A DNA stretch of 64,000 nucleotides, from positions 1-64,000 of the forward strand of contig NZ_SJJR01000009.1 in assembly GCF_004331455.1 (NCBI RefSeq). The letters are read 5' to 3'. A program made the position numbers and the translations under genes. Below, piece after piece: positions 53,893 through 62,221 of the stretch; position 1 is the first letter of the stretch, and each line of letters opens with the position of its first letter. The stretch is from Micromonospora zingiberis. GTDB taxonomy: Bacteria > Actinomycetota > Actinomycetes > Mycobacteriales > Micromonosporaceae. The notes beneath the pieces are model-generated. The model ran no database searches. It was not told the DNA's origin and worked only from the letters and a program-made list of their open reading frames with translations.

Positions 53893-54807
53893 GTGGGTCC
53901 GGGCCATGACCACCAGGCCGCGGCGTCGAACGCCGCGCACCGCCACTTTGGCCGACTGTGGGCGGCGTTCGCGCTGCTCAGCATCCTGATGGTGGTCGAG
54001 GCGGCGACCGCGCTGCGCACCGGTTCACTGGCCCTGCTCTCCGACGCCGGGCACATGTTCACCGACGTCCTGGGCATCGGGATGGCCCTCGCGGCCGTCG
54101 CCGCGACCCGCCGGGCCCGCACCGATCCGCAGCGCACCTTCGGGCTCTACCGCCTGGAGGTGCTGGCCGCGCTGGCGAACGCCGTACTGCTCTCCGGGGT
54201 CGCGGTGTACGTGCTGGTCGAGGCGGTACGGCGGTTCGGCGACCCGCCCGAGGTGCTGGCCGGCCCGGTGCTGGTCGTGGCGGTGCTCGGCCTGATCGCC
54301 AACATCGTCGCGTTCGTGCTGCTGCGCCCCGGGGCACAGGAGAGCATCAACCTGCGTGGGGCGTACCTCGAGGTGCTGGGAGACCTGCTCGGCTCGCTGG
54401 GCGTGATCGGCGCGGCGGCGCTGATCGCACTGACCGACTGGTGGTGGGCCGATCCGCTGGTCGCGGTCGCGATCGGCCTGTTCATCCTGCCCCGGACCTG
54501 GCGCCTGGGCCGGGCCGCGCTGCGCATCCTGGTGCAGGCCGCCCCGGAACACCTCCAGGTGACCGCGGTCTACGACCGCCTGGCCACGGTGCCCGGCGTG
54601 GCCGGCGTCCATGACCTGCACGTGTGGACGCTCACCTCCGGCATGGACGTCGCCTCGGCCCACCTGACGGTGACCCCTGGCGCCGATGTCGGCGGGATCC
54701 TGGCGGCAGCCCGCGCCGCCCTGCGGGAGGAGTTCCACATCGAGCACGCCACCCTGCAGGTCGAGCCGGGGGCGGCTCCTGGGGCCTGCGGGGCCGTCGA
54801 GTGGTAA
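53893..54807 (+). CDS. Cation diffusion facilitator family transporter
   Basis: 304 residues, GTG start, six membrane helices between residues 20 and 205, and a C-terminal cytoplasmic domain. The metal sites SDAGHMFTDVLG (helix 2, HxxxD) and EVLGDLLGSLG-type helix 5 are intact. It exports Zn2+ or a similar divalent metal in exchange for protons. The N-terminus has two His (GHDHQ). Cotranscription with the helicase 84 bases upstream is possible. Confidence 0.92.
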   Translation: MGPGHDHQAAASNAAHRHFGRLWAAFALLSILMVVEAATALRTGSLALLSDAGHMFTDVLGIGMALAAVAATRRARTDPQRTFGLYRLEVLAALANAVLLSGVAVYVLVEAVRRFGDPPEVLAGPVLVVAVLGLIANIVAFVLLRPGAQESINLRGAYLEVLGDLLGSLGVIGAAALIALTDWWWADPLVAVAIGLFILPRTWRLGRAALRILVQAAPEHLQVTAVYDRLATVPGVAGVHDLHVWTLTSGMDVASAHLTVTPGADVGGILAAARAALREEFHIEHATLQVEPGAAPGACGAVEW

Positions 54808-54961
54808 TGAGACAAAGCTCAACTAAACGCAGAGTTGATGACTTATGTCTGATTTACTGGTCACCAGGCGAACACCAGGAGTCACACTGGCTGCGTGGGC
54901 CACAGCAGCACCGGTAGGCTCGGACCCGGCCTCCGCCAGGCGGCACTCAACGGTGCCGGCG

Positions 54962-55083
54962 GCGGCCGCCGCCTAATCGCCCGTCAGGGCGAACCGGGGA
55001 ACCACGTTCCTGGGGTGCATCCGCGCGTACGCGCGGTAGGGATCTTCCGTCCCGAACCCGTCAGCTAACCCGGTCGGCGGCTG
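54962..55083 (+). promoter_or_regulatory. c-di-AMP riboswitch (ydaO-yuaA type)
   Basis: The leader contains the conserved ydaO pieces in order: gaaccggggaaccacg, tggggtgcatccgcg, ggtagggatcttcc, then cccgaacccgtcagctaacc and a closing helix gccgccgcc / cggcggc. In actinobacteria this element precedes wall-hydrolase genes and turns them off with c-di-AMP, as expected here. Its 3' helix strand abuts the ribosome site of the following gene. Confidence 0.88.
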
Positions 55084-55099
55084 ACGGAAGGACATGTGC

Positions 55100-56200
55100 A
55101 TGCCAGCAGTGGCAACCGAGAAACCGGCCGCCCGGACGGCGGCCCTGATCTGCGCGGCGCTCGCCCTCGCCGTGGGTGTCGCGCTCGTTCCCGGCCCCGC
55201 CGCGGCCGCACCTGCCGGGTTGCGGGCGGCAGCCCCCAGCGACGTCGGCGACGAGGGCGGCACCCCGGCGCTGCGGGCCCAGTTGGAGGCGGCCAGCAAG
55301 GGTTACCTCGACGCCAAGGCCGCGCTGGACCGTTCGGTCAAGCGCCAGAAGCAGCTCGCCGAACAGCTCACCGCCACCGAGGGCCAACTCACCGAACGCG
55401 GCGCCAAGGTCGCCGAGATCGCCGCCACGGCGTACCGCTCGGGCCGGCTCGGCGCCGCGTCGGCGCTGCTGAACAGCGGCTCCCCGGCCGGCTTCATGGA
55501 CCGGGCGGCGGCGCTGGACGCGGTGGCCGCCAACGAGGAGCGCGCCCTGGGCGAGCTGCGGGCCACCCGCGACGAGGTCAGCAAGACCAAGCAGGCGCTG
55601 GATGTGGAGGTCCAGGAGCAGCGCAAGCAGGTGGCCGTGATGGCCAAGCGCAAGGACCAGGCCGAGCGGGCGCTGACCGTGGCGAACGAACGGGCGGAGG
55701 CGGCCGAGCGCGCCCAGGCGGCCGAGCGCGCCAACCGCGCCCCGGTCCGCAGCGGCGGTTCCAGCCCGACGGCCAAGCCCGCACCGCGCAACTCGGACGG
55801 CTCGTGGCCGGCGGAGTCGTGCAGCGTCAACGACCCGACCCCGGCCAACGGCTGCATCACCCCGCGCACGCTGCACGCGCTCAACCAGGCCAAGTCGGCC
55901 GGCTTCACCCGGTATGTCTCCTGCTACCGCTCCGGCGGCTCCGGCGAGCACCCCAAGGGTCGGGCCTGCGACTTCGCGGCCCAGAAGAACGGCTTCGGCG
56001 GGGTCGCCACGGGCGGCGACCGGACGTACGGCAACAACCTGGCGGCGTACTACGTGAACAACGCCGACCGGCTCGCCGTGCTGTACGTGATCTGGTACAA
56101 GCAGATCTGGCTGCCCAGCAGCGGTTGGCGGGCGTACAGCGGCGGGCGCGGCGACCCGTCCAGCGACCACACCAACCACGTCCACCTGTCGGTGTACTGA
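55100..56200 (+). CDS. Secreted coiled-coil protein under riboswitch control
   Basis: 366 residues. ATG 55100 is seven bases from GGAAGGA; the ATG six bases earlier is too close. A signal peptide (to about residue 32) is followed by a long Ala/Glu/Lys coiled coil (about 45-205, as in RipA/PcsB-type regulators of wall hydrolases), a Pro/Ser linker and a C-terminal domain with paired Cys, His and Asp residues (EHPKGRACDFAAQKNG, SSDHTNHVHLSVY). The last part resembles D-Ala-D-Ala-carboxypeptidase-like or lysozyme-like folds rather than NlpC/P60. Probably a wall remodelling factor. Confidence 0.85.
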   Translation: MPAVATEKPAARTAALICAALALAVGVALVPGPAAAAPAGLRAAAPSDVGDEGGTPALRAQLEAASKGYLDAKAALDRSVKRQKQLAEQLTATEGQLTERGAKVAEIAATAYRSGRLGAASALLNSGSPAGFMDRAAALDAVAANEERALGELRATRDEVSKTKQALDVEVQEQRKQVAVMAKRKDQAERALTVANERAEAAERAQAAERANRAPVRSGGSSPTAKPAPRNSDGSWPAESCSVNDPTPANGCITPRTLHALNQAKSAGFTRYVSCYRSGGSGEHPKGRACDFAAQKNGFGGVATGGDRTYGNNLAAYYVNNADRLAVLYVIWYKQIWLPSSGWRAYSGGRGDPSSDHTNHVHLSVY

Positions 56201-56211
56201 CCGATCGCCCC

Positions 56212-56264
56212 CGAACGACACGCCGGGTGGGCCGCCCTACAGGTGGCCCACCCGGCGTCGTTCG
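56212..56264. terminator. Bidirectional terminator
   Basis: Arms cgaacgac-a-cgccgggtgggcc (56212-56233) and ggcccacccggcgtcgttcg (56245-56264) pair over about 20 bp with one bulged base, between a plus-strand gene and the convergent STAS gene. Confidence 0.85.
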
Positions 56265-56277
56265 TCGGTTGACGGGT

Positions 56278-56643
56278 TCAGGCCCCCGGAAGGACCTCGG
56301 GTGTCGCGGCGGCACCGGCGTAGTACGGCTCGGGAGCGCCGAAGAGGCCGAGCAGGCCGGTCACCCAGAGCTGCCGGTGCACGAACCGGCTCGGCTCGGT
56401 GACGACCAGTTTCACGCCACTGACCTCGGCGGTCTGGAAGCCGGCGACCATCGCGCTGATGCCCACCGAGTCGATGAAGGTGACCAGCCGCATGTTGAGC
56501 TCGATCCGGGCCGGACGCCCCTTGGCCAGCACCTCGGCAATGGCCTCTTTCACCTCGTACGCGGTGTCGACGTCGATCTCGCCCCGCGGGGCGATCTCGA
56601 TGACACCACCAGGCCGAACCGTTTGCAGGATCGACAGGCTCAC
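56278..56643 (-). CDS. STAS-domain anti-sigma-factor antagonist
   Basis: 121 residues from GTG 56643, with GGAGGTG six bases upstream. The SpoIIAA/RsbV fold is shown by APRGEIDVDTAYEVKEAI and the phosphorylatable Ser in LVTFIDSVGISAMVAG. Unphosphorylated antagonists bind an anti-sigma kinase and free a stress sigma factor. No partner kinase is in the window. Confidence 0.88.
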   Translation of the reverse strand: MSLSILQTVRPGGVIEIAPRGEIDVDTAYEVKEAIAEVLAKGRPARIELNMRLVTFIDSVGISAMVAGFQTAEVSGVKLVVTEPSRFVHRQLWVTGLLGLFGAPEPYYAGAAATPEVLPGA

Positions 56644-56984
56644 GCGAGCACCTCCACTCGCCCGTACGACGGGCGCCTCATCAGTACGCGGGCCGCGACC
56701 GAGAGTATTCCTCCAACGGCCTCGGTCGCCACCCCTCGGGATGAGCAATTCGCGGACAGGGGCGTTCCAAGTCGCCCTTATCCGGACTTTTCATGTCCTA
56801 TCACTCGACGCTCTGGCTGCCAGCCCACGTCGCCGAACCAGGGTAACGGCCCGGCGCCAGTCCGTTTGACGTCCGACCCGACGACGCGCTCGCCGCAAAG
56901 CCAGCACCGCTGGTAGCCGGCGTGCGGCTACTGGACAAGTGTGCCTAGCATCACGACTGACCGCTACGACGAGAGGACGACGAC
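56644..56984. other. Divergent promoter region
   Basis: 341 bases between the STAS gene and the small lipoprotein gene. TAGCAT at 56946-56951 could be the -10 box of the latter, but no -35 is evident. No gene or RNA element is seen. Confidence 0.4.
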
Positions 56985-57131
56985 ATGCTTCGCAGACTCG
57001 CCACCCTGGCCGGTGTCAGCGCCCTGCTCGCCCTCGTGTTGGCCTGCGGGTTCGGCGGCGGCGAAGACGATGACGACGACGATGACGACGACTTCGCCCG
57101 GGGCAGCGTCGCCGTGGTGCTGTCCCGCTGA
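56985..57131 (+). CDS. 48-residue lipoprotein with a poly-Asp tract
   Basis: ATG 56985 follows GAGAGGA. The signal MLRRLATLAGVSALLALVLAC has a good lipobox (LVLAC, Cys21). It is followed by GFGGGE, nine consecutive Asp residues, and FARGSVAVVLSR. The Asp run uses both GAC and GAT codons, so it is not a recent single-codon slippage. A surface acidic tail suggests calcium or cation binding, but no homologue is recognised. Too short for standard gene callers. Confidence 0.6.
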   Translation: MLRRLATLAGVSALLALVLACGFGGGEDDDDDDDDDFARGSVAVVLSR

Positions 57132-57303
57132 CCCTCGACGGGCCACCGCGACCCGGCACGGCGGCACTTGATCGGCCGTCCTGGTTTGCGATGGCGTCCG
57201 GTGGGGCACAGCCTCCGTTGGGCGCACCCCGCCGCACGCCGGGCAAGCCGCCGAGGAGGTCTGATGCGGGTACCGCCCTCGGCACCGTCGAGGAGGGAAC
57301 CAC

Positions 57304-57708
57304 ATGTTCGGAACCAACCTGCTGGAACGCCGCAGCAAGCCGGAACGGATCGCGGACCACGCGTGGCAACACCTCGTGTCGGCGGTGAACAGCGCGGGTG
57401 ACAACATCCGCGACACCGCCCGGTCGGCCCGGCACACCTCGGTGGGGCTGGCCGACGATGCCGGCGACGTGATGGGGTCGGCTGCCGAGGAGGCCCGCCG
57501 CCGGGCCACCCGCGCCTTCGACGCCCTGGCCGGGCGCCGTCCCGCACTGCCCTGGACGTTGCTGATCGGCGCGACGCTGGTCGGCGCCGCGATCGGCTGG
57601 GCTGCCGGCACCGCCGCCCGCGCCGCCGGTAGTCGCGACCGCTCAGTCGAGGACATCGAGTTCGTCGACGTCGAACGCCCCGACTCCCCCGCCGAGACCG
57701 ACCGCTGA
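57304..57708 (+). CDS. Membrane-anchored YtxH-like protein
   Basis: 134 residues. An amphipathic helical N-terminal region (residues 10-78, AWQHLVSAVNSAGDNIRDTARSA then AEEARRRATRAF) precedes one hydrophobic helix (LPWTLLIGATLVGAAIGWAAG, about 82-104) and an acidic tail. It resembles small stress-associated membrane proteins of the YtxH/DUF883 type. The upstream gap of 172 bases holds no gene. Confidence 0.75.
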   Translation: MFGTNLLERRSKPERIADHAWQHLVSAVNSAGDNIRDTARSARHTSVGLADDAGDVMGSAAEEARRRATRAFDALAGRRPALPWTLLIGATLVGAAIGWAAGTAARAAGSRDRSVEDIEFVDVERPDSPAETDR

Positions 57709-57764
57709 CTTCAGCCGGCCCGCGGCTCGGGCCGAGCCAGCGGGTCGACGGGCTGACACTGTGA

Positions 57765-57801
57765 CGGGCCCCGCCCGACCATGACGGTCGGACGGGGCCC
57801 G
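57765..57801. terminator. Bidirectional terminator
   Basis: cgggccccg (57765-57773) pairs with cggggcccg (57793-57801), and ccgacc/ggtcgg extends the stem. Convergent gap between the YtxH-like and GH74 genes. Confidence 0.8.
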
Positions 57802-57824
57802 CTGCGCTGACCGGGTGTGGACGG

Positions 57825-60560
57825 TCAGCGGGTGGTGCAGGTGATGGTGGCAGGTGGATTGTTCGCGCCGGGGGCGCTGGCCAGGAAGCCAGCGGTGGCG
57901 GTGGCACCGGGCGCCAGGGCGCCGTTGTAGCCGGCGTCGCGCAGCGAGACGCTCGCACCGGTCTGGGTGTGGGTGCCGCCCCAGACCTGGGTGATCTGCT
58001 GGCCGTTCGGGAACGTCCAACCGAGCGTCCAGCCACTGATCGACGCGGTGCCCGCGTTGCGAATCACCAGCTCACCCTGGAACCCACCGGGCCACGAACC
58101 GGAGACGCGGTAGGTGGCCGAACATCCGCCCGGCGGCGGCGGAGTGGTCGGGGACGGGGACGGGCTGGTGGGCGCCGGGGTTGGCGACGGACCGGTGGGC
58201 GACGGCGTCGGGCTGGTCGGGCTCGGTGACGGGCTCGTCGGCGTCGGCGTCGGGTTACCGCCGGCCCGGTCCGCGACCAGGATGCCCCGGCCGTTGGTGC
58301 CGAGGTAGACCCGCCCGTAGACCCGGGGGTCGCCGGTGAGCGCGTCACCCGCATTGCCGTACTGGTGCTGGTCGTCGTTGATGCGTACCCAGTTCGCCCC
58401 GGTGTCGTCCGACCGGTAGACCCCGTGCTGGCCGCCGACCGTGCCGTACAGGTAGAGCGCCGGGTACGTCTGCCCGGGCGCCGCCCGGCCGAAGCCGATG
58501 TTGCCCGAGGTGCTGACGTTCGTCGACTTGACGAAGGTGGCCCCGGAATCGGTGGAGCGCCACAGCCCACCCTGCCCAGCCAGCCACAGCTCACCCTCCT
58601 TACCGGGCAGGGCCTTGAACCGTACGTTTCCGGTGGTGGGCAGCCCGGTCGCGGCAGAGGCGGTGAAGCTGGCCCCACCGTTGGTGCTCACGTAGAACCG
58701 GCCGCCGCTGAAGCCGTAGAACTTGTTCGGGTTCACCCGGTCGGACTCGACGGTCGCGTTGGCCGGGATGCCGGTCGCGGCGGTCCACGAGTTGCCGAAG
58801 CCGACCGAGTAGACGACCTGCTGGCCGGCGTCGCCCGGCGCCCAGACGAAGCGGCTGCCGTTGGCCGCCGCGGCGACCGTGCCGCCGTTGTTGATCCCGC
58901 CGGGCTCGGTGCCCTGGAACCAGTTCGCCCCGCCGTCGGTGGAGAACGCCACGTGGCTGTCGTTCGGCCGGTCGGCGTCGGTGAAGTTGCCGGCCCGGAC
59001 CATCACCGACGGGTTGGCCTCGGCGTAGTCCAGACTGGTGGTGCTGGTGAAGACCGGCTGGGTGAACATCAGCGCCGGCACCGCGTCGAGGTTGGTGTGC
59101 CGGAAACCGCCGATGTCGCCGAGCGCGCTGACCAGCGGTGCGCCCGAGGGCGGGCTGACCAGGTCGAGCACCGCGGTCTCCTCCAGGCCCTTGACCATCG
59201 GTCGGATGGTGAACGAGCCGCCGGTGTCCCATCGGGTCAGGTCGGTGCTGCCGTAGATGGTCGCGCCGGTGCCGTACATGAACCGGTTCGAGTCGTGCGG
59301 GTCGATCTCCACCGACTCGTTCATCCAGCCGAGCTTGGGTGTCTCCTCGGGCGGCTGCGGGTTGGCGCCGAAGGTCAGCCACGGCACCGAGCTGATGTCC
59401 ATGGTGTACTTCTTGACCCGCTGCGGATAACTGCCCCAGTCCCAGATCCGACTCCAGGTGGCGCCGCCGTCGGTGCTGCGCCAGAAGATCGCGTCCGGCC
59501 ACCAGGAGATCTGGGTGGCCACCATCAGGGTGTTCGGTCGCTGCCGGTCGATGGTCAGGCCGCTGTAGCCGAAGTACGCGTCGGAACTGCTCGACGGGAT
59601 CGGGCTGATCCGCGTCCAGGTGCCGGTGGCGCGGGTGAACTTCCAGACGTCGCCCTTGCCGCCGTCGTACGGCCCGCCGGTGTCGCTGGTGGCGATGTAG
59701 AGGTGACCGCCGACGTGGTCCACGACGCCCTTGTGCGCCAGGTAGCCGGTGGGCTGACCGGGAATCCGCTCCCAGGTGCTGCCGCCGTTGGTGCTGCGGT
59801 AGACCGGGTTCTGCTTGTCCGCCACGCCCACGTAGACGGTCTGCGTGGCGTTACCCGTGGTGCCGGTGGACTTGTCGAAGGCGACCCAGGTCAGGCCCTG
59901 GTTCTGGGACTGGTAGCCGCTGCTGTCGGTCGGGTCGGCGACGTAGTTGCCGACGTTCGGGAAGTTGGTCACCTTCGCCCAGGTGGCGCCGTAGTCGGTG
60001 CTGCGCCAGAGACCGTTGCCACCCTCGGCGGCGTAGTAGACGACGCTGTTGCGGTTCGGGTCGACGGCCAGCCGCTCCCCCATGCCCCGGCCGGGCATGT
60101 TGCCGCCGTTCTTGAACGGCAACTCGAACGCCTGCCAGGTGTTGCCCTTGTCGGTGGAGCGCAGGATCGCGCCGTTGTTCGGGTCCCAGCTGTTGGTGTA
60201 CATGCCGACTGCGGCGTACACCCGGTTGGTCTGCACCGGGTCGGTGGCGAGGCTGACCACGCCGTTCCAGCCCCAGCGGTCCTCGCCCACCCAGTCCAGC
60301 AGCGGGATCCAGGACTGGTTGGCCTGATCCCACCGGTACGCCCCACCGATGTCCGTGCGGGCGTAGATCAGGTTGCGCTCGGTCGGGTTGAAGATGATGC
60401 CGGGAACGAAGCCGCCGCCGTCGATCCGGACGTTGCGCCAGGTGTACGACTCGGCGGCGACCTGCGCGGTCGGCGCCGAGGAGGCGGTGAGCGGCACCGC
60501 CACCACGGCTGTGACGGCGGCCAGCGCGGACACCACCGCGCCGACGAAACTTCTCCGCAT
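57825..60560 (-). CDS. Secreted xyloglucanase, GH74 with CBM2
   Basis: 911 residues from ATG 60560, with GAGGAAAA upstream. A signal peptide (about 1-31) leads to a two-propeller GH74 catalytic domain (about 35-760) with repeated RSTDGGATW-type Asp-box turns; two Asp residues act as acid and base. A Pro/Thr/Ser linker (about 770-815) and a family 2 cellulose-binding module (CSATYRVSGSWPGGFQGE to the end) follow. It cleaves the xyloglucan backbone outside the cell. The operator upstream is of the CebR type. Confidence 0.93.
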   Translation of the reverse strand: MRRSFVGAVVSALAAVTAVVAVPLTASSAPTAQVAAESYTWRNVRIDGGGFVPGIIFNPTERNLIYARTDIGGAYRWDQANQSWIPLLDWVGEDRWGWNGVVSLATDPVQTNRVYAAVGMYTNSWDPNNGAILRSTDKGNTWQAFELPFKNGGNMPGRGMGERLAVDPNRNSVVYYAAEGGNGLWRSTDYGATWAKVTNFPNVGNYVADPTDSSGYQSQNQGLTWVAFDKSTGTTGNATQTVYVGVADKQNPVYRSTNGGSTWERIPGQPTGYLAHKGVVDHVGGHLYIATSDTGGPYDGGKGDVWKFTRATGTWTRISPIPSSSSDAYFGYSGLTIDRQRPNTLMVATQISWWPDAIFWRSTDGGATWSRIWDWGSYPQRVKKYTMDISSVPWLTFGANPQPPEETPKLGWMNESVEIDPHDSNRFMYGTGATIYGSTDLTRWDTGGSFTIRPMVKGLEETAVLDLVSPPSGAPLVSALGDIGGFRHTNLDAVPALMFTQPVFTSTTSLDYAEANPSVMVRAGNFTDADRPNDSHVAFSTDGGANWFQGTEPGGINNGGTVAAAANGSRFVWAPGDAGQQVVYSVGFGNSWTAATGIPANATVESDRVNPNKFYGFSGGRFYVSTNGGASFTASAATGLPTTGNVRFKALPGKEGELWLAGQGGLWRSTDSGATFVKSTNVSTSGNIGFGRAAPGQTYPALYLYGTVGGQHGVYRSDDTGANWVRINDDQHQYGNAGDALTGDPRVYGRVYLGTNGRGILVADRAGGNPTPTPTSPSPSPTSPTPSPTGPSPTPAPTSPSPSPTTPPPPGGCSATYRVSGSWPGGFQGELVIRNAGTASISGWTLGWTFPNGQQITQVWGGTHTQTGASVSLRDAGYNGALAPGATATAGFLASAPGANNPPATITCTTR

Positions 60561-60714
60561 CTGGTTTTCCTCTCGGGGGACACGCCCCACACCCCCGTGC
60601 CGAGGGCAGGGCGACGTACGTGGAACACCCGTCGGAGCTGCCCTGGCTCCGGCACCGGCGCGATGGCTCCCGCACCCGAGGAATGCGCTTACCCTAGCCC
60701 TTCCGGAAGTCATA

Positions 60715-60728
60715 TGGAAGCGCTCCCA
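60715..60728 (-). promoter_or_regulatory. CebR-type operator upstream of the GH74 gene
   Basis: Minus strand TGGGAGCGCTTCCA matches the actinomycete CebR operator TGGGAGCGCTCCCA at 13 of 14 positions. It lies 155 bases before the start codon. TAGGGT at 60691-60696 (minus) could be the -10 box, which would put the operator over the -35 position. CebR releases DNA in the presence of cellobiose or cello-oligosaccharides. Confidence 0.75.
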
Positions 60729-60773
60729 AGCATCTCCCCCGGCGCGGGTGAGGCCGGATCACCCGGACGACCA

Positions 60774-60838
60774 CCAGGCTGGTCCCGCGGACCCGGCGGG
60801 GTACGGCCGCCAGGCTGGTCTCACGGACCCGGCGGGGT
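60774..60838. repeat. Two 29-bp repeats, 36-bp period, upstream of the BON gene
   Basis: ccaggctggtcccgcggacc and following bases at 60774-60802 recur at 60810-60838 with two changes (tctcacgg for tcccgcgg). They lie between the CebR operator and the BON gene start. Possible regulatory sites or a simple duplication. Confidence 0.75.
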
Positions 60839-60871
60839 CTCGCCACCGACGGCCGAAGAGAGGAGCGACCG

Positions 60872-61561
60872 ATGGCCAGCATTTCGACGATCAACCGCAC
60901 CGACCAGGACATCCGGTCCGCAGTACTCGACGAACTGGACTGGGAACCCCGGGTGCAGCCACACGAGATCGGGGTGACCGTGGCGGAGGGCGTGGTGACG
61001 CTCACCGGTCGGGTGGACAGCTACGCCAAGAAGTGGGCGGCGGAACGGGCGGCCCACCGCGTCACCCAGGTCCGGGCGGTCGCCAACGACGTCGCCGTAC
61101 GGCTGGTCACCGGCGCGGAGCGCACCGACCCGGAGATCGCCGGCGCGGTCGAACACGCCCTACAGTGGCACGCCTTCGTACCGGTCGAGCAGCTCGACGT
61201 GACGGTCTCGGAAGGCTGGGTCACCCTGCACGGCGAGGTCGAGTGGGAGTACCAGCGCCGGGCCGCCGAGGAGTCGGTCAACCGGCTGAGCGGCGTACGC
61301 GGCGTCAGCAACGGCATCAGCGTCCGGCCGGCGACCCGCCCCGACGGTGCCACCCTGGCCAACCGGATCGTCGACGCGCTGGCCCGCAACCGGGCCACCG
61401 CCGCCGAACAGGTGACGGTACGGGTACACGGCGACACCGTCCTGCTGGGCGGGCTGGTGCACTCGATGCCCGAACGCGCCGAGGTGGAGCGGGTCGTCTG
61501 GTCCGCACCGGGCATCCGCGAGGTGCAGAACCACATCGCGGTCGCCCCCGTACTCCGCTGA
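60872..61561 (+). CDS. Triple BON-domain protein
   Basis: 229 residues, ATG 60872 after GAAGAGAGGAG. Three BON domains are visible, each with a GVVTLTGRVD, GWVTLHGEVE or DTVLLGGLVHS strand pair followed by a V..V.GV..V.N helix/strand. BON proteins (OsmY-like) bind membranes or phospholipids and respond to stress; there is no signal peptide here. The stop codon lies in a 30-bp tandem duplication (see repeat). Confidence 0.88.
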   Translation: MASISTINRTDQDIRSAVLDELDWEPRVQPHEIGVTVAEGVVTLTGRVDSYAKKWAAERAAHRVTQVRAVANDVAVRLVTGAERTDPEIAGAVEHALQWHAFVPVEQLDVTVSEGWVTLHGEVEWEYQRRAAEESVNRLSGVRGVSNGISVRPATRPDGATLANRIVDALARNRATAAEQVTVRVHGDTVLLGGLVHSMPERAEVERVVWSAPGIREVQNHIAVAPVLR

Positions 61562-61593
61562 GCCATCGCGGTCGCCCCCGTACTCCGCTGAGC
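61534..61593 (+). repeat. Perfect 30-bp tandem duplication across the BON gene stop
   Basis: The 30-mer beginning catcgcggtcgcccccgtac occurs at 61534-61563 and again, exactly, at 61564-61593. It includes the last nine codons and the TGA stop, and since 30 is divisible by three the second copy repeats the same reading frame with its own stop. Perfect identity implies a recent event. Confidence 0.95.
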
Positions 61594-61660
61594 CGGGCGG
61601 CGCCGAACCACCCGGGCCGGGTGAGCCGCCCTCACCCGGCCGGGTACGAGCCTGGCAGTT

Positions 61661-62221
61661 ATGACCGATCGGCTGACCACGCCATTGCAGGTCACTGCGC
61701 GACTCCGTACACCCGTCACGGAACGCGACCACGTCCGGGGGCCGGCGGACGCCCCGGTGACCGTCGTCGAGTACGGCGACTACCAGTGCCCCTTCTGCGG
61801 CCAGGCGCACGCCAACCTGCGGGAGGTGCTCCGGCAGCGGGCCGACATCGTCCGCCTGGTGTACCGGCACTTCCCCATCGCCAACGTCCACCCGTACGCC
61901 GAGACGGCCGCCGAGGCGGCCGAGGCCGCCGGCCGGCGGGGACGGTTCTGGGAGATGCACGACTGGCTCTACGAACACCAGGACCAGTTGGATCCGGTAC
62001 ACCTGACGCTCGGCGTCGAGCAGCTCGGGCTGCCGGTGGAGGAGGTGGACGCGGAGATCGGGCGACACGCGGGGGGCGACCGGATCCGGCACGACTTCGT
62101 GGGCGCCATCCGCAGCGGCGTCGACGCCAGCCCGACCCTCTTCGTCAACGGCACCCGCCACGACGGCGACTTCGACCTGGCCACCCTCCTCACCACCATC
62201 GACGCCGCCACCCCCACCTAA
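61661..62221 (+). CDS. DsbA-family thioredoxin-like protein
   Basis: 186 residues, ATG start, no signal peptide, so cytoplasmic. The thioredoxin-fold active site is CPFC (Cys43, Cys46), followed by the DsbA helical insert and the cis-Pro loop DASPTLFVNG. Such proteins oxidise or isomerise thiols; in actinomycetes cytoplasmic members (FrnE/DsbA-like) are common. It may be cotranscribed with the BON gene about 100 bases upstream. Confidence 0.9.
   Translation: MTDRLTTPLQVTARLRTPVTERDHVRGPADAPVTVVEYGDYQCPFCGQAHANLREVLRQRADIVRLVYRHFPIANVHPYAETAAEAAEAAGRRGRFWEMHDWLYEHQDQLDPVHLTLGVEQLGLPVEEVDAEIGRHAGGDRIRHDFVGAIRSGVDASPTLFVNGTRHDGDFDLATLLTTIDAATPT

Noticed and set aside
58365..60977. 870-residue plus-strand frame
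   Set aside because: Antisense to the GH74 xyloglucanase; no domain of its own.
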